Part shown: positions 1 to 8,060 of the stretch, one piece after another | How positions within the stretch are numbered: the stretch's first letter is position 1 | Layout: each line of letters starts with the position of its first letter | Assembly: GCF_000003605.2 (NCBI RefSeq) | Contig: NW_003148770.1 | Location: 506,403 to 517,246, forward strand | Reading direction: 5' to 3' | DNA length: 10,844 nt | Source of the DNA: Saccoglossus kowalevskii | Lineage: Eukaryota > Hemichordata > Enteropneusta > Harrimaniidae | The notes under the pieces: generated by a model | What the model was told of the DNA's origin: nothing | What the model saw: the letters and a program-made list of their open reading frames with translations, nothing else | Database searches by the model: none | Made by a program: the position numbers and the translations under genes

Positions 1-532
1 GAAGGTGCAGTATAGCATTCACACTAATGCCGATGTTTGGCTAAACGTTTTACCATTTCGCCGTTCATAGGCCATTCGTTTGAACGAGGCATGCAATGTA
101 TTTTTTTGTGAACAGAGATTAGATTAATATCCTAATTTATGTACTTGCTTCCGGGAGTGTATTCCATATCAATTTTTTAATAATAAAACCGAATGATGCC
201 CTTAACGAAAGCTGTGACCTGATATCCAAATTTGTTATTGAAATATAATTTCAGTTCATTGATTGATTTTGGTCAACATTCGGATTCGGTCACTCTAATC
301 TCCCCCCAGTACGTGAAGTGAGATCAAATAAGACGAGATCACAAACAATCAGAGCCAATTTACTCACAACACAAATTATTGAGAATCGTATTCATTGTTT
401 ATTCGACAACTCAACGATTATTTGCCCTATGTCGGATTATTGGAATTGTTAAGTTGAAGCAAACTGAAGAAATGCGAGTCTATATGAATATTGTTTGACG
501 TTAAGACATCCGTGTTCTGTATTAGTATACTA
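1..532. other. A/T-rich non-coding stretch, no gene seen
   Basis: No open frame of useful length and no RNA gene can be seen on either strand. The sequence looks unique rather than simple: no tandem repeat and no long inverted repeat were found by eye. The string ctgaagaaatgcg (465-477) reads on the minus strand as a pyrimidine-rich run ending in CAG. It could act as a splice acceptor downstream of the minus-strand donor at 533-538, but nothing else supports an exon here. Confidence 0.5.
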
Positions 533-538
533 CTTACC
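533..538 (-). promoter_or_regulatory. Candidate splice donor (AAG|GTAAGT) on the minus strand
   Basis: The plus strand reads ACTTACCTT at 533-541, so the minus strand reads AAG|GTAAGT, a full match to the metazoan 5' splice-site consensus. The minus-strand frame leading into it is open from just after a TGA near 652 to a TAG at about 530, roughly 40 codons. A pyrimidine-rich run ending in CAATAG lies about 45 bases upstream on that strand and could be an acceptor. A bare GTAAGT is expected several times by chance in a window this size. The AAG in front makes it rarer. No protein family is recognised, so the call stays weak. Confidence 0.15.
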
Positions 539-619
539 TTGACATGAGCTATCGTAACAGTAGATAGTGAAGGTGTTATGTGCTATTGAGACACGCGGTA
601 GAGTGAAACCAATACGATC

Positions 620-663
620 CAATGTATACAATTCGATCAGTGCGGGAATCGATCATTACATTG
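620..663. repeat. Small imperfect inverted repeat
   Basis: The left arm caatgtatacaattcgat (620-637) pairs with the right arm atcgatcattacattg (648-663), with one 2-base bulge and a few mismatches. The loop is 10 bases (638-647). It could form a short cruciform or hairpin. No repeat family is recognised, and arms of this length can arise by chance in A/T-rich DNA. Confidence 0.3.
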
Positions 664-812
664 AATAAATTAATACATCTCAGCATTTCGATGGGAGGTA
701 ATTTTCAGCATATTCTCATTGTAGTAGCGCGACGCATTATGAAATATATATGAAATAACATCGACACCTTTCGCACACGGATAAATAATACAACGCTGGC
801 GAAGATGATACT

Positions 813-818
813 ACTTAC
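813..818 (-). promoter_or_regulatory. Candidate splice donor (ATTA|GTAAGT) on the minus strand
   Basis: The minus strand reads ATTA|GTAAGTAGTAT. Two minus-strand frames are open just upstream of it. One runs 83 codons (1062-811) and reaches its stop four bases past the proposed junction; the other starts at an ATG at 902 and runs 65 codons through the site to 705. The candidate donor at 533-538 shares the 11-base string GTAAGTAGTAT. A CAG preceded by a moderate pyrimidine run (minus strand, near 1020) could be the matching acceptor and would give an exon of about 200 bases. Neither reading matches a family I know, so this is suggestive only. Confidence 0.12.
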
Positions 819-1313
819 TAATAGGAAATCCTTGAGAAGCCATGAGATCACGTGATGATTTGCTAAATAAATGTTTAGAGGTGGTTGATTGGGCATCTCC
901 ATGGCAGCGACTCGAACTAATGTGACCTCTATTCTGATTCGCTACTACGATTAATAATCCAACGCTCTGCATGATGATACTGTAATAGCAACCATAGCTA
1001 CAATAAAATGCAGTCGAGAGTTCTGAAATTAACGGTAATGTGGTAGTGTAAGTCATCAGCAACCTTAAACTAACTACATTAGATGAGCCATGTCAAAAGT
1101 TAGTAAGTATCACGTTTCTGATACCTGTCGAGTTGATTCTTCCATATATTTTGAAAATATCAAACACAGATTATTGAAAGACGCTGTTTTACAACCTGCC
1201 TGTCAGGTCAATGATATAGCTAGTTACAAAACAAGCATTGTTAATGGAAATGTACGACAAACATGTATGTACATGGGAAATGCATCTTGTATAGTTTTCA
1301 TTTGATTCGGACA

Positions 1314-1331
1314 ACGTTATTGACATAACGT
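1314..1331. repeat. Perfect 7-bp stem hairpin with tetraloop
   Basis: The arms acgttat (1314-1320) and ataacgt (1325-1331) are exact reverse complements around the loop TGAC. The stem does not extend further and no T-run follows, so it does not look like a transcription terminator. It may be a chance palindrome. Confidence 0.3.
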
Positions 1332-1339
1332 CATACTCC

Positions 1340-3290
1340 ACTTCAGCTTATTTAATACACTTTCTAATATAGTATCTCTTTATTCAGGATCGGATGCAAA
1401 AAGCAGAAAGCAGAAAGTTATATTACACGGATGGAGACGTACACACACTGTTGTAGTTCTATTCCATATATTATAAGGGTTATTCGTTGCAAATGTCCTT
1501 GTCCTGACTAAATTCTGTTGGATAAATAATACATATATTTCACAAACTGAGTCTACATTATCCCAGTGTTCATATGATGTCGTTATTGAATATTGATAGT
1601 GAAGTGTTATTGTGAGAAATTAGTCACGATCGAAAACAAGCCGCAATTCTAATTATCAATAAACTTAAAAGACATTTTCTATCATAAATTGATTTGCAGT
1701 GAATAGAGGTCATTATAAGTTCATTCAATCGGAGGGTTTGTGCACTTGATGGTTAATATATTGATATTGAGATTGTATGTGTATTCCATTTGGAGATGAC
1801 ACTTCTTATCAATAAACTATATTCGGCGTTTTGTGTTGGCAATATAAGTGTTTAAGTAAATAAATAAAATATGGATATGCCAACACAAGAATGTACAATA
1901 TACAGGGGTTCAATTTGCAATGTTATACAAGTATTTCACAGTTCAAAAGAAACCATTGATAATATATTTCAATAATATTTGAAACCACCTATCTCGACAA
2001 TTTACGACTTGTTATGTTCTTTTCGATACTAGATAAATGTCCAAGCAACATTTCAAACAATTATACAGTTTCAAATTTATTAATAATGACATTGATCTGT
2101 TTTAGTAGAGCAACACATTGGACTTACCTCCCTAATTATTGATTAGCTAGTCAGTTTAAAAGGTGATGCAAGATATATTCAAGATTATGGCTACTTAACA
2201 ACAATTCTAAACAAGCGTGATGGGGGATTAGGTCTCAGGACACAACAGGATAGATAAATGCACAAATGTCATAAGGTGGTACACTGCATGTGTGGAAAAT
2301 GAACCACACAAATAAAAACTGCGACATGTTATTTCCCTTCCCTCACTTTGCTTTTACAAAGCATGCAAGCACGAACAATAGCACTTCCTAAGATGACGGA
2401 CAGATTCAAATGAAGTGTATACATAGGCAACTGAACTATAACTTTATTAAAAAAATACATCCTCATACTTTGCAAAAAAATACTGTTTTATGAGGCACAT
2501 ATCAGCTACACTAAGGCACAAGGTAATTCAGCCATCCGAATCAAAACCCGAAATCATTGAGTATAGATTTGTGACAATTGGTTCATATTGCCAGCAGCAC
2601 ATACAATAAATGAGGATGGCGTGCATGTTTATTCTCTCTGCTTCTTGTAATAGCACGTCATCCTGTAAGTTGCACAAACCTGGTCATATCAACTGCCCAT
2701 CTAGACAGGTTTGTTGCCTGTGCATCGTGGAGAAACAAATGATTAAATTTCTTTCTAGTACCGTGTATTTTTTCAAGTATACTTTTAACGTTCTAATAGA
2801 ACACTTCAGGTGCTTATCAGGCTTTTCCAACCCCCAAAACGATTTTCCAACGGATTGCTGTTTTCATTATTTTGAACGCTTTGCTTTGAAGTGTCCAGCT
2901 TTGCATCAATTCTTTTATTAATTCTTCTTATTTCAATTTTTGGAATGTGTATTTTGTACAAATTCAACACCATCAGATGAATTTTGTTCATGATAATGGC
3001 CATCGCGATCTCTGCTATTTCCTTTCCGAAAATGGTTTTGCACTAATTGCTCCTAAAATGCCCAATACGCAATATTAATTCAAGATACTGACTCCTTGTA
3101 ATATTTATTACTTTGTTTTGTGCAATGAACAAATACCTAAGCCTGTGAATAATCTTAACTTACAACTTATTGCAATATTAAAGATTATTTGAACAACGTA
3201 TTTTGTGAACACAGACATATTTTTATGTGAACTGGTGCATACCGCGAAACTATATCATTCCATATGTATTGTTTGCATAATTTATTTAAC
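1340..3290. other. Long A/T-rich non-coding stretch
   Basis: About 2 kb without a supported gene on either strand. The only open frame of note is an ATG-initiated frame of 103 codons at 2610-2921 on the plus strand. It encodes an unusually cysteine-rich product but has no recognisable domain or convincing signal peptide. A short direct repeat of gcagaaa sits at 1403-1416. No tRNA, transposase or reverse-transcriptase motif was seen. Confidence 0.5.
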
Positions 3291-3292
3291 TC

Positions 3293-3311
3293 ATATATAT
3301 ATATGCATATA
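3293..3311. repeat. AT-dinucleotide microsatellite
   Basis: A short run of alternating A and T passes into the palindrome tatatgcatata. It is a simple sequence repeat of no evident function, of the kind scattered through A/T-rich eukaryotic intergenic DNA. Confidence 0.6.
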
Positions 3312-3319
3312 CTAAGTAT

Positions 3320-3835
3320 AGAACATTTCAACTCTTTCTATTATACGTTCTGGGGGAATTTGAATAAATTATGACTACTTATCAGTCATTTGAGTGTCTA
3401 TGACCTATTGCAAATATACTTTTCTTTTGAATATAAAATAATATCAAATTCCGAGTAAAATATTCATAGTAACATGGTTCTACAGTCTGCCACTTATTTA
3501 TTGTTTCTTGCATCTATAGTCGTTATAGTTATTCATAAATATTTGTAAGCCACCGACGTTGGTAGCCAGTATTTATAATAAGGGTATTGTCAACTTTCTA
3601 TCAATGGAGATTTTTCTTTCTGCCATCTTCCGTGTTGGCGTTTCCAGTCAACTAGCAATCGAAGAAAATCAGTCATTAAACAATATATTGCCTCTAAAAG
3701 CAATGTTTAAGGTAGAGATGCAGTTTACCTGACATGTATTTTAATTAGTTAATTAGGAAGCCAAGATGACTTCCCTTGTCCACAAAACTATATATTTTCG
3801 GAAAGCTTATTGTAAGAATTTTAAATTTTTTTTAG
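3320..3835. other. A/T-rich non-coding stretch, no gene seen
   Basis: No open frame, RNA gene or element is recognisable. Two TAATTAG strings lie eight bases apart (3742-3748 and 3750-3756). They match the homeodomain core TAATTA, but such strings are frequent in A/T-rich DNA, so no regulatory role is claimed. Confidence 0.45.
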
Positions 3836-3913
3836 TATTTTTTTAATGGATACTGTAGTTTGAAATATGCACAAAAATGTGCTTTTTTGGTCAAAAATGA
3901 TTTTAAAAAAATA
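3836..3913. repeat. Nested T/A-rich inverted repeat around a perfect palindrome
   Basis: An exact 11-bp inverted repeat, tatttttttaa (3836-3846) and ttaaaaaaata (3903-3913), brackets the hairpin gcaca-aaaa-tgtgc (3869-3882). The two structures share almost the same centre: the midpoint of the outer arms is about one base from the midpoint of the inner palindrome. The 20-22 base segments between them pair only weakly. This could be the remnant of a small foldback element or simply low-complexity sequence, because the outer arms are nearly all T and A. Confidence 0.3.
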
Positions 3914-5632
3914 GCTCCATGCTTCTGCTTACTGTCAAAATTGGTTTGTGGGTACATCTGTTTACTATGAAGAAAGCGCCCTCTTCAAAACTATCTACCA
4001 GTAGTCAATTATGCAGGGCAGCAGCCCAAATTTCACTACTTCAAGTTCATTCATAAATTAACACCCTGGCTAGTTGTCTGTACGATTAAAATTAAAATTA
4101 TAATTAAAATGGCTGTAACAGTTCCATATTTAAATGTATTATCGTTTTGTTGAAAGTTAAATATAGTGCATAATATGGAGATCCCGTCATTTCTTTTTTT
4201 TCATCATGTTTCTTTTTTATTATGTGTGTACAGCCTTGCTAAATCTTGCTAAGCATTCAAAGGAGAGAATGTTTGCACCTGTTAACTATATTTTAAAATC
4301 GTTTTTTGAGTATGTTCCACTATTCACAATTTTACAACAATGTAACAGTCTATAACCAAGACTGTTTGGATAATAAAAAGCAAACATGCATCTCTACCTA
4401 GCGGCAGTTCCCATGTATTGTGATATGACATTGTTGCTAGTTTATCTTTTACTCGATTTAGGCTAGCTTTCACAGATTTACCAGTAAAACAGTGCGATGC
4501 TTGGTTTCTAAAATACCCCACTGATTACACGTGGTGAAAAAAACATCGGAATTATCGACGGGACCCACAAGCTCTCTGGTCATTAGGTTGGGACATGCTG
4601 TTAATGGATCATTCAAAATAGCATTCCCATTAATGATTAATGACTGCCTAAGCGATAATTGGAAAGATAATTCTTACGTTTCGCTGTTTTAACAGTTCAA
4701 CTTTGCAAATATGGAAATCTTAGTTCGATATCTCAAATTTAACATCGTATCTAGGTGCTAGTGCTGGGTTGCTCTCAGTTTTGTTGTCAAATTCGTGTTT
4801 TGTACTTTTTTGACATTCCGAAAGAATGTGATTTAGTCGATTTAATATCGTACGGCAAGTTTGATCTTTACAGAATAAAAATGTGTGTTCTTTTGTACAC
4901 ATGATTGTTCGAACCCAATGAACACAATTTAAGTGCAATACCATGATATATGAATAACATGCGTATATAATTCCATTCATGTCACGGGAATTGATCGCGT
5001 GACTCTCAGAAATATTTTCCTACATATTATATATCGATTGTAAAAAGTGTTGAGGCACAGAAATTGTCCCACAGGAATCGTAATGCATAGATCATTTTGA
5101 TAATAGATTTGATAAATGGGTTTTAGATGTTTTACAGGGTCTCCAATGATGACATTTGGTCACGTCTCTCCTCCAGGGATAACTGATAAAATGACTGATA
5201 GTCAACTCTGCCATGTGATGAGTTTTTCTTCGTCACAACGTGCATTTGTAATGTATCATATTGACCAGGTTGCGAATGTCGATATAAAAATAGTACCTTC
5301 CCTTAACTAAACATATATGTTACTTAAGATAAATATACTACAAAGACTTTTAACCCCGACGCAGTCATGACAGATAGGTAATTAAAATGTTAATTCGCAT
5401 TAAAGTGTCCCTCGAAAGTTGACAGAACATTCATGGAGTCATAAATTGCATTACAAGGTTTATTGATTGTCTTTTGAAATATTTATTTGTGCTGTATGCA
5501 GTATTACTCCTTAGTTATCCGCTGTTAATGAGGTCGACAATGGGAAGAGAACAAATTGTTCAGCTGGAATCCCAAAAACGTGTATAGAATTGTTCTGAAG
5601 TCACACTAGAGACAAATATATCAACTTTGAAA
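3914..5632. other. Long A/T-rich non-coding stretch
   Basis: No supported gene. A short ATTAAA-type tandem run occurs at 4085-4109, and T-rich runs at about 4191-4222. An ATG-initiated minus-strand frame of 86 codons (4980-4720) and an alternative-start frame of 65 codons (4521-4324) are within the length expected by chance and match no family I recognise. A string resembling a Pol III B box on the minus strand near 4905-4918 has no A box upstream, so no tRNA or SINE is called. Confidence 0.5.
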
Positions 5633-5952
5633 ACAAATTTGTTAAACGAGTATGAAACAATTTTTCTAGCAAATACAACAATTGTTAAATGAGTAAACAA
5701 ACTGTCTCTAGCAATACGACAATTGTTGAATGAGCAAAAACAAATGTCCCTAGCAATACGACAATTAGTAAATAAGTAAAAACAAATGTCCCTAGCAATA
5801 CGACAATTGTTAAATAAGTAAAAACAAATGTCCCTAGCAATACGACAATTGTTAAATAAGTAAAAACAAATGTCCCTAGAATACGACAATTGTTAATGAG
5901 CATCCAGTCCCTAGCAATACGGCACTTGTGAAACGAGTATCAGTATAAAACA
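5633..5952. repeat. 42-bp minisatellite, about eight units
   Basis: Units anchored on ctagc start at 5666, 5708, 5750, 5792, 5834 and 5876, each exactly 42 bases apart. They are followed by a shortened 35-base unit and a diverged unit starting at 5911, and preceded by a diverged partial unit from about 5633. The central units at 5792 and 5834 are essentially identical and the edge units are diverged, as expected of an array maintained by unequal exchange or slippage. Most units carry the palindrome acaattgt. Because 42 is a multiple of three, two minus-strand frames stay open through the array (5889-5560 and 5903-5685) with a 14-residue repeat; this follows from the period and is not evidence of a gene. 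The array lies next to a SINE-like head at 6062-6131. Confidence 0.93.
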
Positions 5953-6061
5953 AGAAAGTCACAGCCACATGGAATGTATATGTACATGGACTACAACTAT
6001 AGCGTGTCTCGTATATTTTATGTATTGGTAAATACTGCCGAACCAAAAGAAATGACTTATT
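5953..6061 (-). repeat. Possible SINE body between the tRNA-like head and the 42-bp array
   Basis: This stretch lies on the 3' side of the minus-strand tRNA-like head and reaches the edge of the tandem array, so by position it would be the tRNA-unrelated body of a SINE. The segment 5965-5990 shares a 13-base identical core, ggaatgtatatgt, with 9748-9774, with similar flanks and a 2-base indel. That hints at a dispersed sequence. I do not recognise a conserved SINE core domain, and no target-site duplication was identified. The assignment is inferred from position. Confidence 0.25.
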
Positions 6062-6131
6062 CGACGGTGGGAATTAAAAACCGTGATGCAGATGTTGGAT
6101 TTACAGGTCAACCAACTACATCACAAGCTAC
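6062..6131 (-). repeat. tRNA-derived SINE head (degraded, tRNA-Tyr-like anticodon loop)
   Basis: Read on the minus strand, this segment follows tRNA order. An A-box-like TGATGTAGTTGG (6123-6112) keeps the invariant A14 and the G18-G19 pair. An anticodon-type loop CTGTAAA (6106-6100) has GTA at the anticodon position (6104-6102) and is followed by TCCAA, which pairs only partly with the mutated 5' side. A degraded B-box and T-arm, CGGTTTTTAATTCCCACCG (6083-6065), has an intact-looking 3' stem but a shortened 5' stem. The gap between A and B boxes, about 29 bases, fits a tRNA or tRNA-derived Pol III promoter. The acceptor stem cannot be paired and the T-arm is broken, so it is not a working tRNA. 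A SINE head or tRNA pseudogene is the best reading; a chance match is less likely but possible. Confidence 0.5.
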
Positions 6132-6139
6132 GTTATAGG

Positions 6140-6480
6140 TTTGGCATGTTTACTGCCTAGAGCCAGTATTTCCGCAGCTCTTATACATGTGAATCAGAGC
6201 GTTTCCCCAATAATCTGAGTATGCTGATTTAATTCACCGTATATTTAGTCATCTTAGTGTACTTAGTACATGAAAGAGGACAGTCTGATGTATTTTATAT
6301 ATAATATATTAAATGACAATTTAAAAAATAAATAAAAGAAGTCCAGCATACAGAAACTAATGTTTAGTCCCAGTAAATAATGAAATATAAAATGGTTCTT
6401 TGTTGACCCTGAATTGCATTAAATATCCTATATGATTTTGAATGCATTTCACCTCCGCACAGCCTTTAATACTGTACATA
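6140..6480. other. Non-coding flank of the SINE-like region
   Basis: No gene seen. It includes an A/T palindromic run near 6289-6312. The string agaggacagt near 6275 also occurs near 8296, in the same order as the better-matched dispersed copies further on (6602 and 8861). It may therefore be the outer end of a diverged duplication, but one short word is weak support. Confidence 0.35.
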
Positions 6481-6601
6481 TTAAATATTTATTTGACAAC
6501 ATGAGACCACCAAAAAACGGCTACATGCTTCGTGTTGCTGACTAAAATATGCGAATATACGTAATAATATTGTGTCAAATAAAATTGTATGCATTTAAGA
6601 T

Positions 6602-6638
6602 TTAAGTTGTATGTTAAAGTTCACGTTAACAATATTAC
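6602..6638 (+). repeat. Dispersed repeat, copy A core
   Basis: This 37-base stretch matches 8861-8897 at 33 of 37 positions without gaps, in the same orientation. Weaker similarity continues on both sides in the same order: accaccaaaaaacggctacatg (about 6506) against taccacgaaggttacatgg (about 8782), and gtgatatgagaaat (6687-6700) against gtgatatgtgggaaat (8979-8994). The offsets differ by tens of bases, so indels separate the copies. The pair may be an old interspersed element or a local duplication of about 250 bp. No coding potential or terminal structure was identified. Confidence 0.55.
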
Positions 6639-6719
6639 TAGATTAATTACCACACCCATGAGAAGAATATAGAACTGATAATTGATGTGATATGAGAAAT
6701 ATATTGTACTCTTATATTA

Positions 6720-7204
6720 CAATACAGTTGTTATTAGAAGAAATGTAATATATATATAATCAAAAATATTGAGAGGATATTTTTGGAACTGTAATTAATA
6801 TAATATACAAAACAAACAGTCACGTCTATGTTGTTTTAGTTGATGACTCGAATTACAATTGCAATAATTTACTTGACATGCAACAACAGCAATGTATAAA
6901 TTTGTCACAGTAAGGGGAATGAATCAACAATATGAGTTTAAATCTGGGTGACTGCTATTACACAAAATACACGGAAAGACCGTGACAGATTAAACATATA
7001 GATTACACCTTAAATCCGTTGCCAGGACACAGTTACTAAATAACAGCGACGAAGACTGCCGCTAAGCATGTGACATTTTTGTTTTATACAGGAACTAGGA
7101 TTAGGATCCTTAGAAGTTAGTAGATCGATGTAGAACAGCCATCGATAGGTAAATTTCGGTGAAACATATTAACAGTAAATATGTCTTTATTGAGTTAAAT
7201 CTGT
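6720..7204. other. A/T-rich non-coding stretch
   Basis: No gene or RNA is recognised. A short TA-dinucleotide run lies near 6749-6758. The 11-base string acaccttaaat (7005-7015) also occurs at 8959-8969, within the second dispersed copy, with loosely similar flanks. It could be a third fragment of that repeat but is too short to assert. Confidence 0.4.
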
Positions 7205-7464
7205 CATATACATTTGTGCAAATTAATATAACTCACTGTGATTAGAAATACCATGGAACATTTAAATAAAAACACATGTTTGTTAGGGCAAGTGTCACAA
7301 TTTGTTGCTTGCCCAAGGGTTGGTGGTCAAGACCATACTGATCAATATTATCATCATTATGGTCATGACCAACAGTCCAAGTACCAACAACAATTTGTGA
7401 TGTTTTCCGAAGATCACTTATTTCATCACATCGAACATACATCTACCATGCACAATTACATATA
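7205..7464. mobile_element. Foldback (MITE-like) inverted repeat
   Basis: Two 42-base inner arms (7295-7336 and 7359-7400) are ungapped inverted repeats matching at 31 of 42 positions, with both arm ends nearly perfect (tcacaa...ggtcaagaccat against its mirror). The loop is 22 bases (7337-7358). A second, outer pair, catatacatttgtgca (7205-7220) and tgcacaattacatata (7449-7464), matches at 12 of 16. Between them, gtgattagaaata (7238-7250) faces tatttcatcac (7419-7429) in the same nested order, with an asymmetric insertion in the left arm. Both strands also show 66-75 codon open frames here, a side effect of the mirror symmetry. A decayed non-autonomous foldback element is the simplest reading. 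No target-site duplication or transposase is visible. A long hairpin RNA is an alternative. Confidence 0.45.
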
Positions 7465-7620
7465 ACATACATCTCTCACACCTGCTCTCAAACAAAATAA
7501 CAACACATTTGAATTATCTTTTTCCATTTAATATATAAAAAGCAACACATTACTCAATAGCATACATACATAAATTGTATTGAAAAAAACTGCGAAATAC
7601 ACAATAAATGTAATTTTCAG
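7465..7620. other. A/T-rich spacer
   Basis: No gene or element is recognised between the foldback repeat and the CpG-dense patch. Confidence 0.4.
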
Positions 7621-7677
7621 CCGCGGTTACTCTTTTTATACCTTGTTAAACTAGTGTGCTTCACTCGATTTATCGGC

Positions 7678-7685
7678 TATAAAAA
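7678..7685 (+). promoter_or_regulatory. TATA-box-like string
   Basis: TATAAAAA preceded by GC-containing sequence (cggc) fits the TATA-box consensus TATAWAAR in its first seven bases and lies about 90 bases upstream of a CpG-dense patch. In A/T-rich DNA such strings are common by chance, and no downstream gene is seen in the window. Confidence 0.15.
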
Positions 7686-7770
7686 TTGAAATGAATTGAG
7701 ATTCTCAAGATATTTCACCACTCACCAGATAAAAATGTCAGAGTGCCGTGGAAGTGACTGCAATGACTTT

Positions 7771-7900
7771 CTCACGAACATACCGCGTCTTTTATTCACT
7801 AGTAACTCAGTTTAAAACGTTTTCGGTTAGCATAGGCATCGAACGCGTAGAAATGCTTACAACGTAGAACGCGCCGCAACGACCCCAGATGCGACGTTTT
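7771..7900. promoter_or_regulatory. Local CpG-dense patch
   Basis: About 15 CG dinucleotides occur in these 130 bases, far denser than anywhere else in the window, and the patch is visibly richer in G+C than its surroundings. It holds a short direct repeat, gaacgcg at 7841-7847 and 7867-7873, each close to a gtagaa string. The patch could be an unmethylated regulatory segment, a promoter, an unidentified exon or a younger insertion. No frame through it gives a recognisable protein. Confidence 0.35.
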
Positions 7901-8027
7901 CAATACCCTTAACATAAAAAATTAGTATTTTACTTAGTATCCATTCTGGCACGTTGTCTGTCCATTGTGGGTGGCTAAATTCGAGAATTGAAAGCAACAG
8001 CGGCAGTATCATTTGCAGTACTTTCAG

Positions 8028-8035
8028 TGACGTCA
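8028..8035. promoter_or_regulatory. Perfect CRE palindrome TGACGTCA
   Basis: TGACGTCA is the full consensus site for CREB/ATF-type bZIP factors. It lies about 130 bases past the CpG-dense patch and about 17 bases before the E2F-like string ttggcgggc (8052-8060). An exact 8-base match is uncommon in A/T-rich DNA, but one occurrence in nearly 11 kb does not prove function. Confidence 0.3.
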
Positions 8036-8060
8036 TCTATGTAGTAACCACTTGGCGGGC

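Noticed and set aside
893-920. Minus-strand gttcgagtcgctgcc as the T-arm end of a tRNA
   Set aside because: The loop lacks a paired T-stem and no A box or cloverleaf can be drawn upstream.
567-1620. Near-match gatagtgaaggtgttatgtg (about 565) and gatagtgaagtgttattgtg (about 1597) as a dispersed repeat
   Set aside because: Similarity stops after about 20 bases on both sides, so chance is adequate.
4905-4918. Minus-strand ggttcgaac as the B box of a tRNA or SINE
   Set aside because: No A box at the expected distance upstream and no T-stem or acceptor pairing.
4720-4980. Minus-strand 86-codon ATG frame with several cysteines, considered as a remnant of a reverse transcriptase or zinc-binding domain
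   Set aside because: Cysteine and histidine spacing fits no zinc knuckle or endonuclease tail I know, no catalytic motif is nearby, and the length is within chance.
5560-5903. Minus-strand open frames of 109 and 72 codons with a 14-residue repeat, as a repetitive protein gene
   Set aside because: The frames are open because the tandem period (42) is a multiple of three and the unit lacks stops in two frames. The two frames overlap and flanking sequence shows no start context, splice signals or domain.
7238-7465. Overlapping plus (75 codon) and minus (66 codon) frames rich in His and Gln, as a coding region
   Set aside because: They coincide with the foldback repeat, whose mirror symmetry explains open frames on both strands. 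The plus frame begins at an ATT-like alternative start rather than a good ATG.
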